IMG/VR virus record: IMGVR_UViG_3300009506_000124
Span: 1 to 34,202 of that record
Source: a virus
DNA length: 34,202 bases
Strand: one strand, 5' to 3'
The notes under the pieces are model-generated. The model saw only the letters and a program-made list of their open reading frames with translations, was not told where the DNA came from and did no database searches. Made by a program: the position numbers and the translations under genes. Shown here in pieces: positions 1 to 6,503 of the stretch. Positions within the stretch are counted from its first letter, which is position 1. Each line of letters starts with the position of its first letter.

Positions 1-181
1 GGATGACTTCCCGGATTTGTTGGTCGTGTCAAAAAAAAACGTGACTGTGCTGCTGGAAGTAAAAACAGATTTAAGGTTCCTGACCTGGGGTCAATTCCGG
101 TTCCTTTGGAACTTCCCAGGACCCAGGGCGGTTGTTTTGAGTTTGGAGCAGGCCCTAGAGGTGATGTACCGCTATGATTGA
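1..181 (+). CDS. PD-(D/E)XK (VRR-NUC-like) nuclease, C-terminal part
   Basis: The reading frame is open from base 2 to TGA at 179-181 and is the continuation, across the circle junction, of the gene beginning at 33680. Joined, the intact protein is about 93 residues. This part carries the catalytic core: the FPDLL motif and the LLEVKT motif fit the D and E-x-K of the PD-(D/E)XK fold, followed by a conserved Q in GQFRF. The family cuts or resolves DNA, and stand-alone VRR-NUC proteins are common in phage replication modules. Unlike the right-end copy, this one is not frameshifted and ends in a normal helix (LEQALEVMYRYD). It overlaps the next start by 8 bases. The family call is fairly firm; the substrate is unknown. 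Confidence 0.78.
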   Translation, partial: DDFPDLLVVSKKNVTVLLEVKTDLRFLTWGQFRFLWNFPGPRAVVLSLEQALEVMYRYD

Positions 182-414
182 TTGGAAAAGGAAGATCCTG
201 AAATTGTCCAGGTTGGCGGTCCTTAACCCGCTGGCTGCTAGGAAGTATGCCGAGCAGGTTTTGATTTTGGTTCAATATGAAGAGAATACGCAGGACCTAC
301 TTAATGCCTGGCAAACTTGCCAGGGTGACCGGGACCAGGCGCAGCAGGATTATTTAATTGCACTTGGGGCCGAGAATAATTATTCTGAAAGGATGGATCA
401 AAAATGGGAAAAAA
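1..414. repeat. terminal direct repeat, left copy
   Basis: This segment is repeated at 33781-34202. The first 144 bases are identical. Beyond that the copies differ by several substitutions and by 8 bases present only in the right copy. Such ends normally mean a circular or circularly permuted phage genome assembled past its starting point. The mismatches mean the two copies represent different molecules or strain variants, or genuinely diverged ends. Confidence 0.92.
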
Positions 415-458
415 TGGAAGATCCCAGGCTGGGCCAGGATGGGAACAGGTTGATTTGA
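174..458 (+). CDS. hypothetical protein, 94 aa
   Basis: I do not recognise this family. It is a charged, mainly helical protein rich in Q, E and K, with a basic N-terminus (MIDWKRKILKLSRL) and no membrane segment. It overlaps the preceding nuclease gene by 8 bases, which suggests translational coupling in the early operon. A second, diverged and truncated copy lies at 33962-34202. Differences such as E-to-Q, N-to-K and T-to-V keep the frame open, which supports real coding. Confidence 0.6.
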   Translation: MIDWKRKILKLSRLAVLNPLAARKYAEQVLILVQYEENTQDLLNAWQTCQGDRDQAQQDYLIALGAENNYSERMDQKWEKMEDPRLGQDGNRLI

Positions 459-616
459 TTGAGGCTGGTTCGATTGTGGAGCAGCAGAAAACAGGCCGGG
501 AATTATGGCGCAGGGTTGAGGTCCAGATCCCTGACCGGCCTTTATGTTTTGAAGAGGAATTGAACCTTCAAAGTATATTGAGGTCAAATAGTGAAAATGT
601 GAGGATCAAAAAATGA
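404..616 (+). CDS. hypothetical protein, 70 aa
   Basis: A small soluble protein of unknown family, acidic in the middle (PLCFEEELN) and basic at the end. The ATG at 404 follows AAGGATGGATCAAAA, a start region resembling those of several other genes here. It overlaps the upstream gene by 55 bases in another frame, which is long, so a later start is possible. The stop shares an ATGA with the next gene, supporting operon membership. Confidence 0.5.
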   Translation: MGKNGRSQAGPGWEQVDLIEAGSIVEQQKTGRELWRRVEVQIPDRPLCFEEELNLQSILRSNSENVRIKK

Positions 617-912
617 AACTGACGACGGCTTATAAAATTGCGATTGATGCCCTGACCTTGCAGCAGAAAAAATACTACCCCGGCAAGGTTGAATACGAAA
701 GGTCAACTTACCTGTTTGAATGGGCGGTTAAGGCTAATAAGCAATGGGAAAAACTGGAAGCAGCAAAGAACAGAATGATCCAGGAAATGCACCGACAGGA
801 ACAGGAAGAAAAGCAGGGATCCCTATTTGGATCCCCTACCCCTCCGCAATTGGATCCCTGGGCGTTGCCATTGGACCAGGAAGGCGCACGCACGGAGGCT
901 CAAAATGGATAA
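613..912 (+). CDS. hypothetical protein, 99 aa
   Basis: Unknown family. The first 65 residues are predicted helical and charged (coiled-coil-like, with EKLEAAKNRMIQEMHRQEQEE), and the C-terminal third is proline rich (GSPTPPQLDPWALPLDQ). The start is set by GAGGATC seven bases upstream and by the ATGA overlap with the preceding stop. No catalytic motif is visible. The position among early small genes suggests a host-takeover or replication accessory role, which is inference only. Confidence 0.6.
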   Translation: MKLTTAYKIAIDALTLQQKKYYPGKVEYERSTYLFEWAVKANKQWEKLEAAKNRMIQEMHRQEQEEKQGSLFGSPTPPQLDPWALPLDQEGARTEAQNG

Positions 913-1129
913 AAAAATCTTAATTTGGGTGATCATTTTGGTGGTTGTTTTGGTGGTCCTTGCTTTGTCAGTGATTTGGACAACCGCCCAGGGTCGCCAG
1001 GATGGGGAATCGTACTTTCCTGTCATCCTAAAATGGGTTCGGGATTTTGGACCAACGCCGACCTGGGCGCCGACAATGGATCCCAGGACGCAAATCCCCT
1101 ACCCTACACCTATTACACCGGAACCATAA
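905..1129 (+). CDS. small single-pass membrane protein with Pro/Thr-rich tail, 74 aa
   Basis: I chose ATG 905 because GGAGG lies just upstream and it overlaps the previous stop by 8 bases; a longer frame from 827 would bury the gene in its neighbour. Residues 5-26 are a strong transmembrane helix (ILIWVIILVVVLVVLALSVI) with a lysine-flanked N-terminus. The remainder is soluble and ends in a Pro/Thr-rich stretch (PTPTWAPTM to the end). Function unknown; an envelope-targeted early protein such as an exclusion factor or lysis helper is possible. Confidence 0.6.
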   Translation: MDKKILIWVIILVVVLVVLALSVIWTTAQGRQDGESYFPVILKWVRDFGPTPTWAPTMDPRTQIPYPTPITPEP

Positions 1130-1141
1130 AAGGAACAGAAA

Positions 1142-1447
1142 ATGCCTACTTACAAGATGAAAGCGGAAACAGGAAAATTTAAGTCGCAGCTGCAGCAGGA
1201 CCAGGGGCCGGCTATGGTCCAGGAAATATCCGGTTCTGCTGTTGTGGTTGGGGTGGTTCAAATGCACAATACACTTGTCGAAATGGCAAGGGCCCTGCGG
1301 TCATCTAATGAATTGCTGGAGCAGCTGCTAATTATTGTGGATGAACCGACGGGATATATTGAGACAAGCGTTAATGTCCAGGAACTTCAGAAGATCATAG
1401 GAACCAATATCGCAATTTTGGGAGGAATCAACCTTGACCGGCCCTGA
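1142..1447 (+). CDS. hypothetical protein, 101 aa
   Basis: Unknown family. The N-terminus is basic (MPTYKMKAETGKFKSQLQQD). A hydrophobic, Val-rich stretch near residues 29-40 is too short and polar to be a confident membrane span. The C-terminal half is predicted helical (LVEMARALRSSNELLEQLLIIVDEP). It starts 12 bases after the previous stop behind AAAGGAACAGAAA and runs 14 bases into the next gene. Confidence 0.55.
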   Translation: MPTYKMKAETGKFKSQLQQDQGPAMVQEISGSAVVVGVVQMHNTLVEMARALRSSNELLEQLLIIVDEPTGYIETSVNVQELQKIIGTNIAILGGINLDRP

Positions 1448-2036
1448 AAGCAGGTTGACCGGCCCGATATTTGGGTCCCTGGTAGCGGTGATTTGTTTTG
1501 TGATTGGGAAATATTTGATCCCCGAGCAGCACGCTGCTTTAAGGTCCCTGTTTATTTTGTTTGGGGGGGTTGCGCTCCTGTTTGCGTTGTTTGGTTGGTT
1601 GGATTGGTTTGTCGATAGGTTCACTGTCCACCTGAAAGCAGCGCGGCAAGCGTGGTACGGACCGACGGAATATTACAGGGACCTGGCCCGGGAAATCAGG
1701 TTAATGAACTCCCGTCAATTGAGAATTTTCGAGCATATTGGACCGCTTGAAATCAGGGGATATCTGAAAGGGAAAACTGTTTATTATTCCTTTCATACCT
1801 CGACAATCGATATCCCCTATACGTTCATTGGGGAATACCTGGGGAAATGTGGACCAATATATCCGGATTTGAAAACGCAGCACGGGATCCCCGACAATTT
1901 GAGGCGGGATTATATAGCAGCCTTTACCAGGGAAATGGTCGCCAACGGGTTGGCTGACCCGCCCCAGGGGAACCGTCCAGCAGTTTGGAAGGTCCCCTTT
2001 TCGGAAATCCTTGATTTGTTTGGGATGGGCGAATGA
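1434..2036 (+). CDS. membrane-anchored hypothetical protein, 200 aa
   Basis: Two N-terminal transmembrane helices are visible (about residues 12-29 and 36-56) separated by a short loop, followed by a 140-residue soluble domain that I do not recognise. The soluble part has a basic helical start (HLKAARQAWYG) and a mixed alpha/beta look, so a cytoplasmic winged-helix-type or signalling domain tethered to the membrane is possible. It overlaps its upstream neighbour by 14 bases and its downstream neighbour by an ATGA. No signal peptide cleavage site is evident. Confidence 0.6.
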   Translation: MTGPESRLTGPIFGSLVAVICFVIGKYLIPEQHAALRSLFILFGGVALLFALFGWLDWFVDRFTVHLKAARQAWYGPTEYYRDLAREIRLMNSRQLRIFEHIGPLEIRGYLKGKTVYYSFHTSTIDIPYTFIGEYLGKCGPIYPDLKTQHGIPDNLRRDYIAAFTREMVANGLADPPQGNRPAVWKVPFSEILDLFGMGE

Positions 2037-2632
2037 TTTATTTATGGCCGCAGGCTTCATCAATGGAAGGACTTCACAAGAATTTTGGGGTGATGACTAC
2101 TCCAAAAAATTGGACAATTCCAGCAGGAATCCGGGAGGGTCGGTGGTGGGCCTGTGATAACGGGGCCTTTACAGGGGCCTTTAACCCTAGCGAGTTCCTT
2201 AGTTATTTGGAAGAACTGAAACCATATCGGGACACCTGCCTTTTTGTTGTGGTGCCTGATGTTTATGGGGATGTGGAGCAGACCCTGATCCAATATGAGT
2301 ATTGGGCCGGTGGATTGGCTGCTGATTGGCCTATTGCCCTTGGGGCTCAACCGGGTTTGGAAAATATTGAGGAATGGCCTGAGGGGTTCGATTGGTTGTT
2401 TATTGGTGGTACGGATGATTGGAGAGCCGGCCAGGGGGTTAAGGATTGTATAACCAGGGCTAAGAGTTTGGGATGTCTGGTCCATATTGGGCGGGTCAAT
2501 TCGGTCAAAAGGTTCCATTACTTTCAAAGACTTGGAGCAGATTCCGCAGACGGGACAACTGCTGTATTCGCCCCTGACCAGGCGACCAGGTGGTTGACCA
2601 GGTTGGTGGCTCAAAGAATGTTTGATTTATAA
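2033..2632 (+). CDS. queuine tRNA-ribosyltransferase-like protein (DUF7221-type)
   Basis: A 199-residue protein with the signature of the phage TGT-like family: WACDNGAF (39-46), a VVPDVYGD motif (73-80) followed by TL, the FIGG pair (123-126) with a nearby W, HIGRVNS (151-157), and a DSADGT element (170-175). The family is a shortened relative of tRNA-guanine transglycosylase, the TIM-barrel enzyme that swaps guanine for a 7-deazaguanine. DNA-acting relatives (DpdA) exist. No queuosine or preQ0 synthesis gene is seen here, so any deazaguanine would have to come from the host. ATG 2033 overlaps the previous stop. The family assignment is good; whether it acts on tRNA, DNA or neither is open. 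Confidence 0.8.
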   Translation: MIYLWPQASSMEGLHKNFGVMTTPKNWTIPAGIREGRWWACDNGAFTGAFNPSEFLSYLEELKPYRDTCLFVVVPDVYGDVEQTLIQYEYWAGGLAADWPIALGAQPGLENIEEWPEGFDWLFIGGTDDWRAGQGVKDCITRAKSLGCLVHIGRVNSVKRFHYFQRLGADSADGTTAVFAPDQATRWLTRLVAQRMFDL

Positions 2633-2707
2633 AACCGGCTCCAAAATGGCGCAGGGTTGAAAATTTGGGGGTTCTGCTTAGTTTTGGGGCTGAAAAGGGC
2701 GCAAACT

Positions 2708-2953
2708 ATGCGGACGGTGAAAATGGACCCTAAAAATGGCAAATTTACGATGCGTGATTTTGAGTCTGCTTTATTGGTTATGGATCCGGAGGATCGCAGA
2801 ATGATAAAAAACCTTGCGCGGCAATTGGACCGCAGGATGAAGGCCAGGGGTTATTATCGGGGTCAAAAAATAATGTTTGGGAAATTATCATCATTTGAAC
2901 TACTCGCCAGGTTGGGGATATTTATTAATAAACGGGGAATTGTTAAAAAATAG
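2708..2953 (+). CDS. hypothetical basic protein, 81 aa
   Basis: The frame is open from a TTG at 2657, but ATG 2708 preceded by AAAGGG is the better start; ATG 2723 is also possible. The protein is strongly basic and helical (MIKNLARQLDRRMKARGYYRGQ), ending in GIFINKRGIVKK. Its composition suits a small nucleic-acid-binding protein, but no named fold is recognised. It is the last gene before the promoter at 2955, so it closes the early transcription unit. Confidence 0.55.
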   Translation: MRTVKMDPKNGKFTMRDFESALLVMDPEDRRMIKNLARQLDRRMKARGYYRGQKIMFGKLSSFELLARLGIFINKRGIVKK

Positions 2954-2954
2954 A

Positions 2955-2983
2955 TTGACTTTTGAAGGTCCAGTTCTTATAAT
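2955..2983 (+). promoter_or_regulatory. sigma70-type promoter for the lysis/late operon
   Basis: TTGACT at 2955-2960, a 17-nt spacer, then a perfect TATAAT at 2978-2983. The expected start point is near 2990. It begins inside the last codon region of the gene ending at 2953 and faces the lysis, packaging, head and tail genes, with no other obvious promoter until 27056. Confidence 0.85.
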
Positions 2984-2993
2984 CAAATTAGAT

Positions 2994-3056
2994 GGGCCAT
3001 TGGAGCCCGCTTCTCCTTATTGAACCAGGTCTGACCTTCCGGGTGGTCAGGCCTGG
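2994..3056 (+). promoter_or_regulatory. two-hairpin leader upstream of the lysis genes
   Basis: Right after the promoter start point come a small hairpin (GGGC 2994-2997 with GCCC 3005-3008, loop CATTGGA) and a strong one. The strong one has 12-nt arms at 3025-3036 and 3045-3056, fully paired in RNA with one G-U and an 8-nt loop TTCCGGGT. No U-run follows, so it is not a standard terminator. CGGAGG then occurs about 6 bases before ATG 3084. It may stabilise the late mRNA or control the first lysis gene; that role is inferred. Confidence 0.7.
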
Positions 3057-3083
3057 GAAGGTTTATTCTCACGGAGGTTAAAA

Positions 3084-3368
3084 ATGTTTGATTTTGGTTC
3101 AATTCAGATCGGCGGGGTTGGTTTGTTATTGTGGATCCCAGGGGCGACGCAATTTCTCAAAGAATTGTTTAATGTAAGTGGAAAGGCTGCCACTGTGCTG
3201 GCGTTCAGCGTTGGAGCTGCAGCGATGGGGCTCTTCCAGGTGATCCAGTTTGCGCCAGCGGAATGGATCCCCTATATTGAGGCGGTTTTTCTGTCAATCA
3301 CTATGGGGATGTCCGCAGCCGGTTACTACAAATTGGCTGCACCGGTTTTAAGGGCTAATGGTTCCTAA
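3084..3368 (+). CDS. putative holin
   Basis: A 94-residue protein with three hydrophobic segments (about 8-25, 34-55 and 61-82), small residues lining the helices (FSVGAAAMG, SITMGMSAAG) and a short polar tail. This matches phage holins, which oligomerise in the inner membrane and release or activate the endolysin. It is the first gene after the late promoter, with an excellent ribosome site (GGAGG), and is followed by another small membrane protein and the endolysin, the classical lysis order. The assignment rests on topology and position. Confidence 0.72.
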   Translation: MFDFGSIQIGGVGLLLWIPGATQFLKELFNVSGKAATVLAFSVGAAAMGLFQVIQFAPAEWIPYIEAVFLSITMGMSAAGYYKLAAPVLRANGS

Positions 3369-3743
3369 GTGGTCGCCGGAAATCCCATAATTGACATTAA
3401 GGCGGGGGGGTCCGATATCTACGACGACATAATTAAGGCACTGGACAAAAACGGGGATTTGACGGAAAAACAATTCCGCCGTTTGGTCCTCTTGACCTTG
3501 GTAGATTTGGGGAGGGGGCGCAGGGATGCGAAGATCTGCAGGGAGGGAATCGAGCAGGTTAATAAGAGGATTGACGTTATAGAAAAATATACGCTGCTCC
3601 TTTGGATGGGACGACACCCGAAGGGAACTGCTATCGTCCTTTTCCTGCTTGGTTTGTTTGTCTTTGGGGTTGTATCGCATCTTGAATTATGGGGCTGGAT
3701 CCAACAATTAATCGAGCAAATTTTGGGAGTTCCTTTGCCATGA
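3369..3743 (+). CDS. XhlA-like membrane-associated lysis protein
   Basis: Translation most likely starts at GTG 3369, directly abutting the previous stop. The 124-residue product has a long charged helical region (about 30-75) and one strong transmembrane helix near the C-terminus (about 86-105). A predicted coiled-coil followed by a C-terminal membrane span is the layout of XhlA/haemolysin-type lysis helpers and of some second holins or antiholins. No sequence motif proves this. The gene shares an ATGA with the endolysin gene. Confidence 0.6.
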   Translation: MVAGNPIIDIKAGGSDIYDDIIKALDKNGDLTEKQFRRLVLLTLVDLGRGRRDAKICREGIEQVNKRIDVIEKYTLLLWMGRHPKGTAIVLFLLGLFVFGVVSHLELWGWIQQLIEQILGVPLP

Positions 3744-4768
3744 GAGTCTTGCTTAGTACTTGGAAGCCTTGGACTAATGTATCTGTGACCCTTCAAAATA
3801 GGGTTGACCAGGTCCAGCAGGTCCGGGGGGAGTTCTGCTTAAAGGGGACAAATTCGACCGGCCTTTATGGTCCTAATTCTTGGAACCTTTTCAAATTATG
3901 GCCTTATAAGGGGAAGTCAAATGATGATTTGGAACAGTTGGCTAAGAGGAATGGGCTAAAGGTCCAGTTATGGGACTTTCCCTACCTGCAATATCCGCAG
4001 GGTTCAGCGGATGCGGTAAATGAGTCTATAACCAGGTGGAATCCGAGCGATATATGGTTGGATGTCGAGGGCTCATGGGCGAAGAACTACCCAGGAAACA
4101 CGGGTCCTTTTTTGCGAGGGTTAGGGGTTGTCAGGGCCCGATATTGGCTTCAGTCCTACCGCAGGCCCGACCTTCACCCCGAGATTAAATGGGATAAATG
4201 GTTGAGTTATAAGGACCCAAACGGGGATTATATAATTCACGGTTTGGGACCGCAGGCTTACCCGATTGGTGCGAGTTCCTGGGCGTTGGATTTTGCCCGG
4301 ATGGTGGACGAGTACGAAACAATATTGAAAAGGGTCGGAAGGCCCGACATGCCCTGGCTTCCAACACTCCCAACCTTCACCGAGCGGGGCTGGACACCTA
4401 ACTTTGCTCAAATGATGGACGGGATCGACTACCTGACAAACCGGTTGGGAAGCAGGCTGAAGGGGTTCAATTTCTGGCGACAGGACTTCCTTTTCAATGA
4501 CCAATTCGCATCTATTTTGTCGTATATAGGGACCTTGGCAAGTGACGAACCAGAACCGCCCGAACCGCCTTCCCCAGGGACACCGGACCTAGTCAGGGTC
4601 AAGTCGACTTCCGTTCCCTTTTTGAATATCAGGAAGGAACCTAATGCGACTTCCCAGGATATCGGGGACTTGATGCCAGGTTCAATCGTGCCTGTTGTCG
4701 CCCAGGAGGGTGACTGGTTGCAGCTGGCGGGGGGTTGGATACACAAGGACTATGTCGAGGACGCCTAA
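3740..4768 (+). CDS. endolysin: TIM-barrel glycosidase with C-terminal SH3b
   Basis: ATG 3740 sits in an ATGA overlap with the preceding lysis gene, giving 342 residues; a frame extending to 3689 is unlikely. The N-terminal ~270 residues look like a glycoside-hydrolase barrel with WLDVEGSW (about 106-113), reminiscent of the D-x-E catalytic strand of GH25-type muramidases. A Pro/Glu linker (EPEPPEPPSPGTP) leads to an SH3b wall-binding domain with LNIRKEPN and GDWLQLAGGWIHKDYV. The enzyme would cut peptidoglycan after holin permeabilisation. No signal peptide is seen, consistent with holin-dependent export. The exact glycosidase family is not certain. Confidence 0.75.
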   Translation: MRVLLSTWKPWTNVSVTLQNRVDQVQQVRGEFCLKGTNSTGLYGPNSWNLFKLWPYKGKSNDDLEQLAKRNGLKVQLWDFPYLQYPQGSADAVNESITRWNPSDIWLDVEGSWAKNYPGNTGPFLRGLGVVRARYWLQSYRRPDLHPEIKWDKWLSYKDPNGDYIIHGLGPQAYPIGASSWALDFARMVDEYETILKRVGRPDMPWLPTLPTFTERGWTPNFAQMMDGIDYLTNRLGSRLKGFNFWRQDFLFNDQFASILSYIGTLASDEPEPPEPPSPGTPDLVRVKSTSVPFLNIRKEPNATSQDIGDLMPGSIVPVVAQEGDWLQLAGGWIHKDYVEDA

Positions 4769-4946
4769 ATCGATTGGTGAATTGATTGAAGAAAAGGAGC
4801 AGGAACTAAAAAACCTGCTCCAAAACTTCCCTGATAAAAGGAATGATCCAGCAGGGGCGGTCGATGCGTTGAACCGTAGCCGGTTACTTTCCCAGGAAAT
4901 CCGCAGCCTGGTTGAAAACAGGACGGGGTCAAATGCCCTACCGTAG
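4752..4946 (+). CDS. small helical protein, 64 aa
   Basis: ATG 4752 overlaps the end of the endolysin gene by 17 bases. The product is charged and helical (ELIEEKEQELKNLLQNF, then LNRSRLLSQEIRSLVENR) and may form a short coiled coil. Compact helical proteins of this kind between lysis and packaging genes include Spo0E-like proteins; the SQEIRSLV end loosely resembles that S-Q-E-L-D type motif but lacks the D. Function is therefore left open. Confidence 0.5.
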   Translation: MSRTPKSIGELIEEKEQELKNLLQNFPDKRNDPAGAVDALNRSRLLSQEIRSLVENRTGSNALP

Positions 4947-5331
4947 CCGGTATCCTTGTGGGTGGCCGGGATGCCCTGAAATTATTCGGGACGGGCGATA
5001 TTGTGAAGAGCACTCAAAGCAGGACCAGCAGCAGCAGGACCAGGACAGGCCAACCGCTGCTGCCAGGGGATACGGGGCCAGGTGGCGCAGGCTTAGGGGA
5101 ATGGTCCTTCACCGGGAGCCGGTATGCCGGGACCCGTTCGGGATCCATGCGAAAAATAACGAAGTGGTTGCTTCCTCCGAAGTGGATCATATAATTCCAC
5201 TGGCCCGAGGAGGAACCAATAAATTAATTAATTTACAGGCTTTATGCAAATCCTGCCACTCAAAGAAAACAATTTTGCTAGATGGTGGATTGGGAAGGGA
5301 AGGGGGGGTCAAATCCCTAGGGCGTTCCTGA
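4933..5331 (+). CDS. HNH endonuclease (packaging-associated)
   Basis: From ATG 4933 the protein is 132 residues. An N-terminal zinc-binding knuckle is visible (C9, C14, C24, H27), then a Q/D-rich linker, then a classical HNH core: SEVDHIIPLARGGTN (83-97), N100, and CKSCHSKK (105-112) supplying H109 and two zinc cysteines. In HK97 and many cos phages an HNH protein next to the small terminase stimulates cos cleavage by the terminase. The position just upstream of the terminase genes supports that role and suggests a cos-type phage. The first 14 bases overlap the previous gene. Confidence 0.85.
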   Translation: MPYRSRYPCGWPGCPEIIRDGRYCEEHSKQDQQQQDQDRPTAAARGYGARWRRLRGMVLHREPVCRDPFGIHAKNNEVVASSEVDHIIPLARGGTNKLINLQALCKSCHSKKTILLDGGLGREGGVKSLGRS

Positions 5332-5392
5332 CCGAGACCAGCCGGGCAATGATTTATATCTGTGCGCGTATTGAATAAAAAAAGTTGGGACC

Positions 5393-5872
5393 ATGCCAGG
5401 AAGAAAACCGAAACCTACTGAACTGAAAAAACTGGAAGGGAATCCAGGGCGAAGGCCGTTGAATGAGAACGAGCCGAAACCTGACCTTGCAGACATTACG
5501 CTCCCCAGGGGGAAACTGCCAAAGGAAGGACAAAACTTGTGGAAGAAACTTGCGCCCAGGCTGCTTGATTTGGGGATCCTCACCGAGGTTGACCTACCGG
5601 CCTTTGAAATGATGTGCCTGCACTATGCACTTGCCAGGGATGCCTTCGAGGTCGTCGATAAATTGGGTCTGTTTGTCAAGGACAGGGAAAATGCTCCCAG
5701 GAAGAATCCTGCTATGCAACTGTTCAGGGACAATTCCGCAGCCTTCAAGGCTTACATGATTGAATTTGGAATGACACCGAGCAGCAGATCCAGGATTGAA
5801 GCAAATCCAATAGATGACGAGCCGAGCCTGGCTGATTTGTTATATGACGGAGTTTTCGATAATGACGAATGA
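5393..5872 (+). CDS. terS: terminase small subunit, P27 family
   Basis: The N-terminus MPGRKPKPTELKKLEGNPG followed by RRPLNENEPKP is the hallmark of P27-type small terminases, which bind the packaging site and hand DNA to the large subunit. The length (159 residues) is normal. A helical middle region and an acidic C-terminus (SLADLLYDGVFDNDE), thought to contact the large subunit, follow. The 61 bases upstream hold no gene. The start of the ParB-like gene overlaps its end by 11 bases. Confidence 0.9.
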   Translation: MPGRKPKPTELKKLEGNPGRRPLNENEPKPDLADITLPRGKLPKEGQNLWKKLAPRLLDLGILTEVDLPAFEMMCLHYALARDAFEVVDKLGLFVKDRENAPRKNPAMQLFRDNSAAFKAYMIEFGMTPSSRSRIEANPIDDEPSLADLLYDGVFDNDE

Positions 5873-6503
5873 ATCCCAAAACGGTAAATTGACTTGGACC
5901 AACGGAAAGCGGAAATTATCCGATTTGATCCCCTGGCCGAAGAATCCCAGGAAGGTATCCGGGGAGCAGGTCCGAGCCCTGCAGGAAAGTTTCGAGGAAT
6001 TTGGTCAACCTGATGTAATTGCAATTGGACCCGACGACGAGTTATACAATGGACACCAGCGATTAACCGCCTGGGGTAAAAAATTTGGTGACATCGAGGT
6101 CGATGTAAGGATTGCTTCCAGGGCATTGACGGAAAAGGAACGGGGAAGACTGGTCGGGTATCTGCATAAAAAGGCCGTAGGGGAATGGGACGAAGAAAAG
6201 CTGCAGGCCTTCCCATTGGAAGAGCTCATCGATTGGGGGTTCAAAGAAAAGGAATTAATCAAGCAGGGGCGGGGGTCCAGTTTGTCCCTGATGGAAGGGG
6301 AATTGTTTATCGGCCCTGAATTATTGGAACGCCACGACTACCTGGTATTTTATTTTGACAATGAGTTTGACTGGCAAGTCGCCTGCGAAAAATTGGAAGT
6401 ATCGAAAACCCTGGGCGGTCAGGTTGGGAAAAAAACCATACAATCAAAAGGACTTGGCCGGGTCCTTGATGGGACCAGGTTACTGGAATTGTTGAATGAT
6501 TGA
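5862..6503 (+). CDS. ParB-like nuclease-domain protein
   Basis: ATG 5862 overlaps the small-terminase stop. The 213-residue protein carries a ParB/sulfiredoxin N-terminal domain: LIPWPKNPRKVS, then ALQESFEEFGQPDVI, then LYNGHQRLTAW, whose GHQR corresponds to the GxRR nucleotide-binding box (here with H-Q). The C-terminal segment DYLVFYFDNEFDWQVACEKL resembles the tail often fused to phage ParB-methylase proteins, but no methylase motif is present. Known members act as CTP-dependent clamps, nucleases or partners of DNA modification enzymes. Being placed between terS and a glycosyltransferase suggests a link to DNA marking or packaging, which is inference. Confidence 0.82.
   Translation: MTNESQNGKLTWTNGKRKLSDLIPWPKNPRKVSGEQVRALQESFEEFGQPDVIAIGPDDELYNGHQRLTAWGKKFGDIEVDVRIASRALTEKERGRLVGYLHKKAVGEWDEEKLQAFPLEELIDWGFKEKELIKQGRGSSLSLMEGELFIGPELLERHDYLVFYFDNEFDWQVACEKLEVSKTLGGQVGKKTIQSKGLGRVLDGTRLLELLND

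Noticed and set aside
354-587. Minus-strand frames throughout (e.g. here, 2060-2614, 31598-32209)
   Set aside because: They lie opposite convincing + strand genes, have Pro/Ser/Ile-rich shadow composition, and lack ribosome sites.
3025-3056. Rho-independent terminator before the lysis genes
   Set aside because: The stem is strong but no U-run follows, and a terminator between promoter and holin would silence the late operon.
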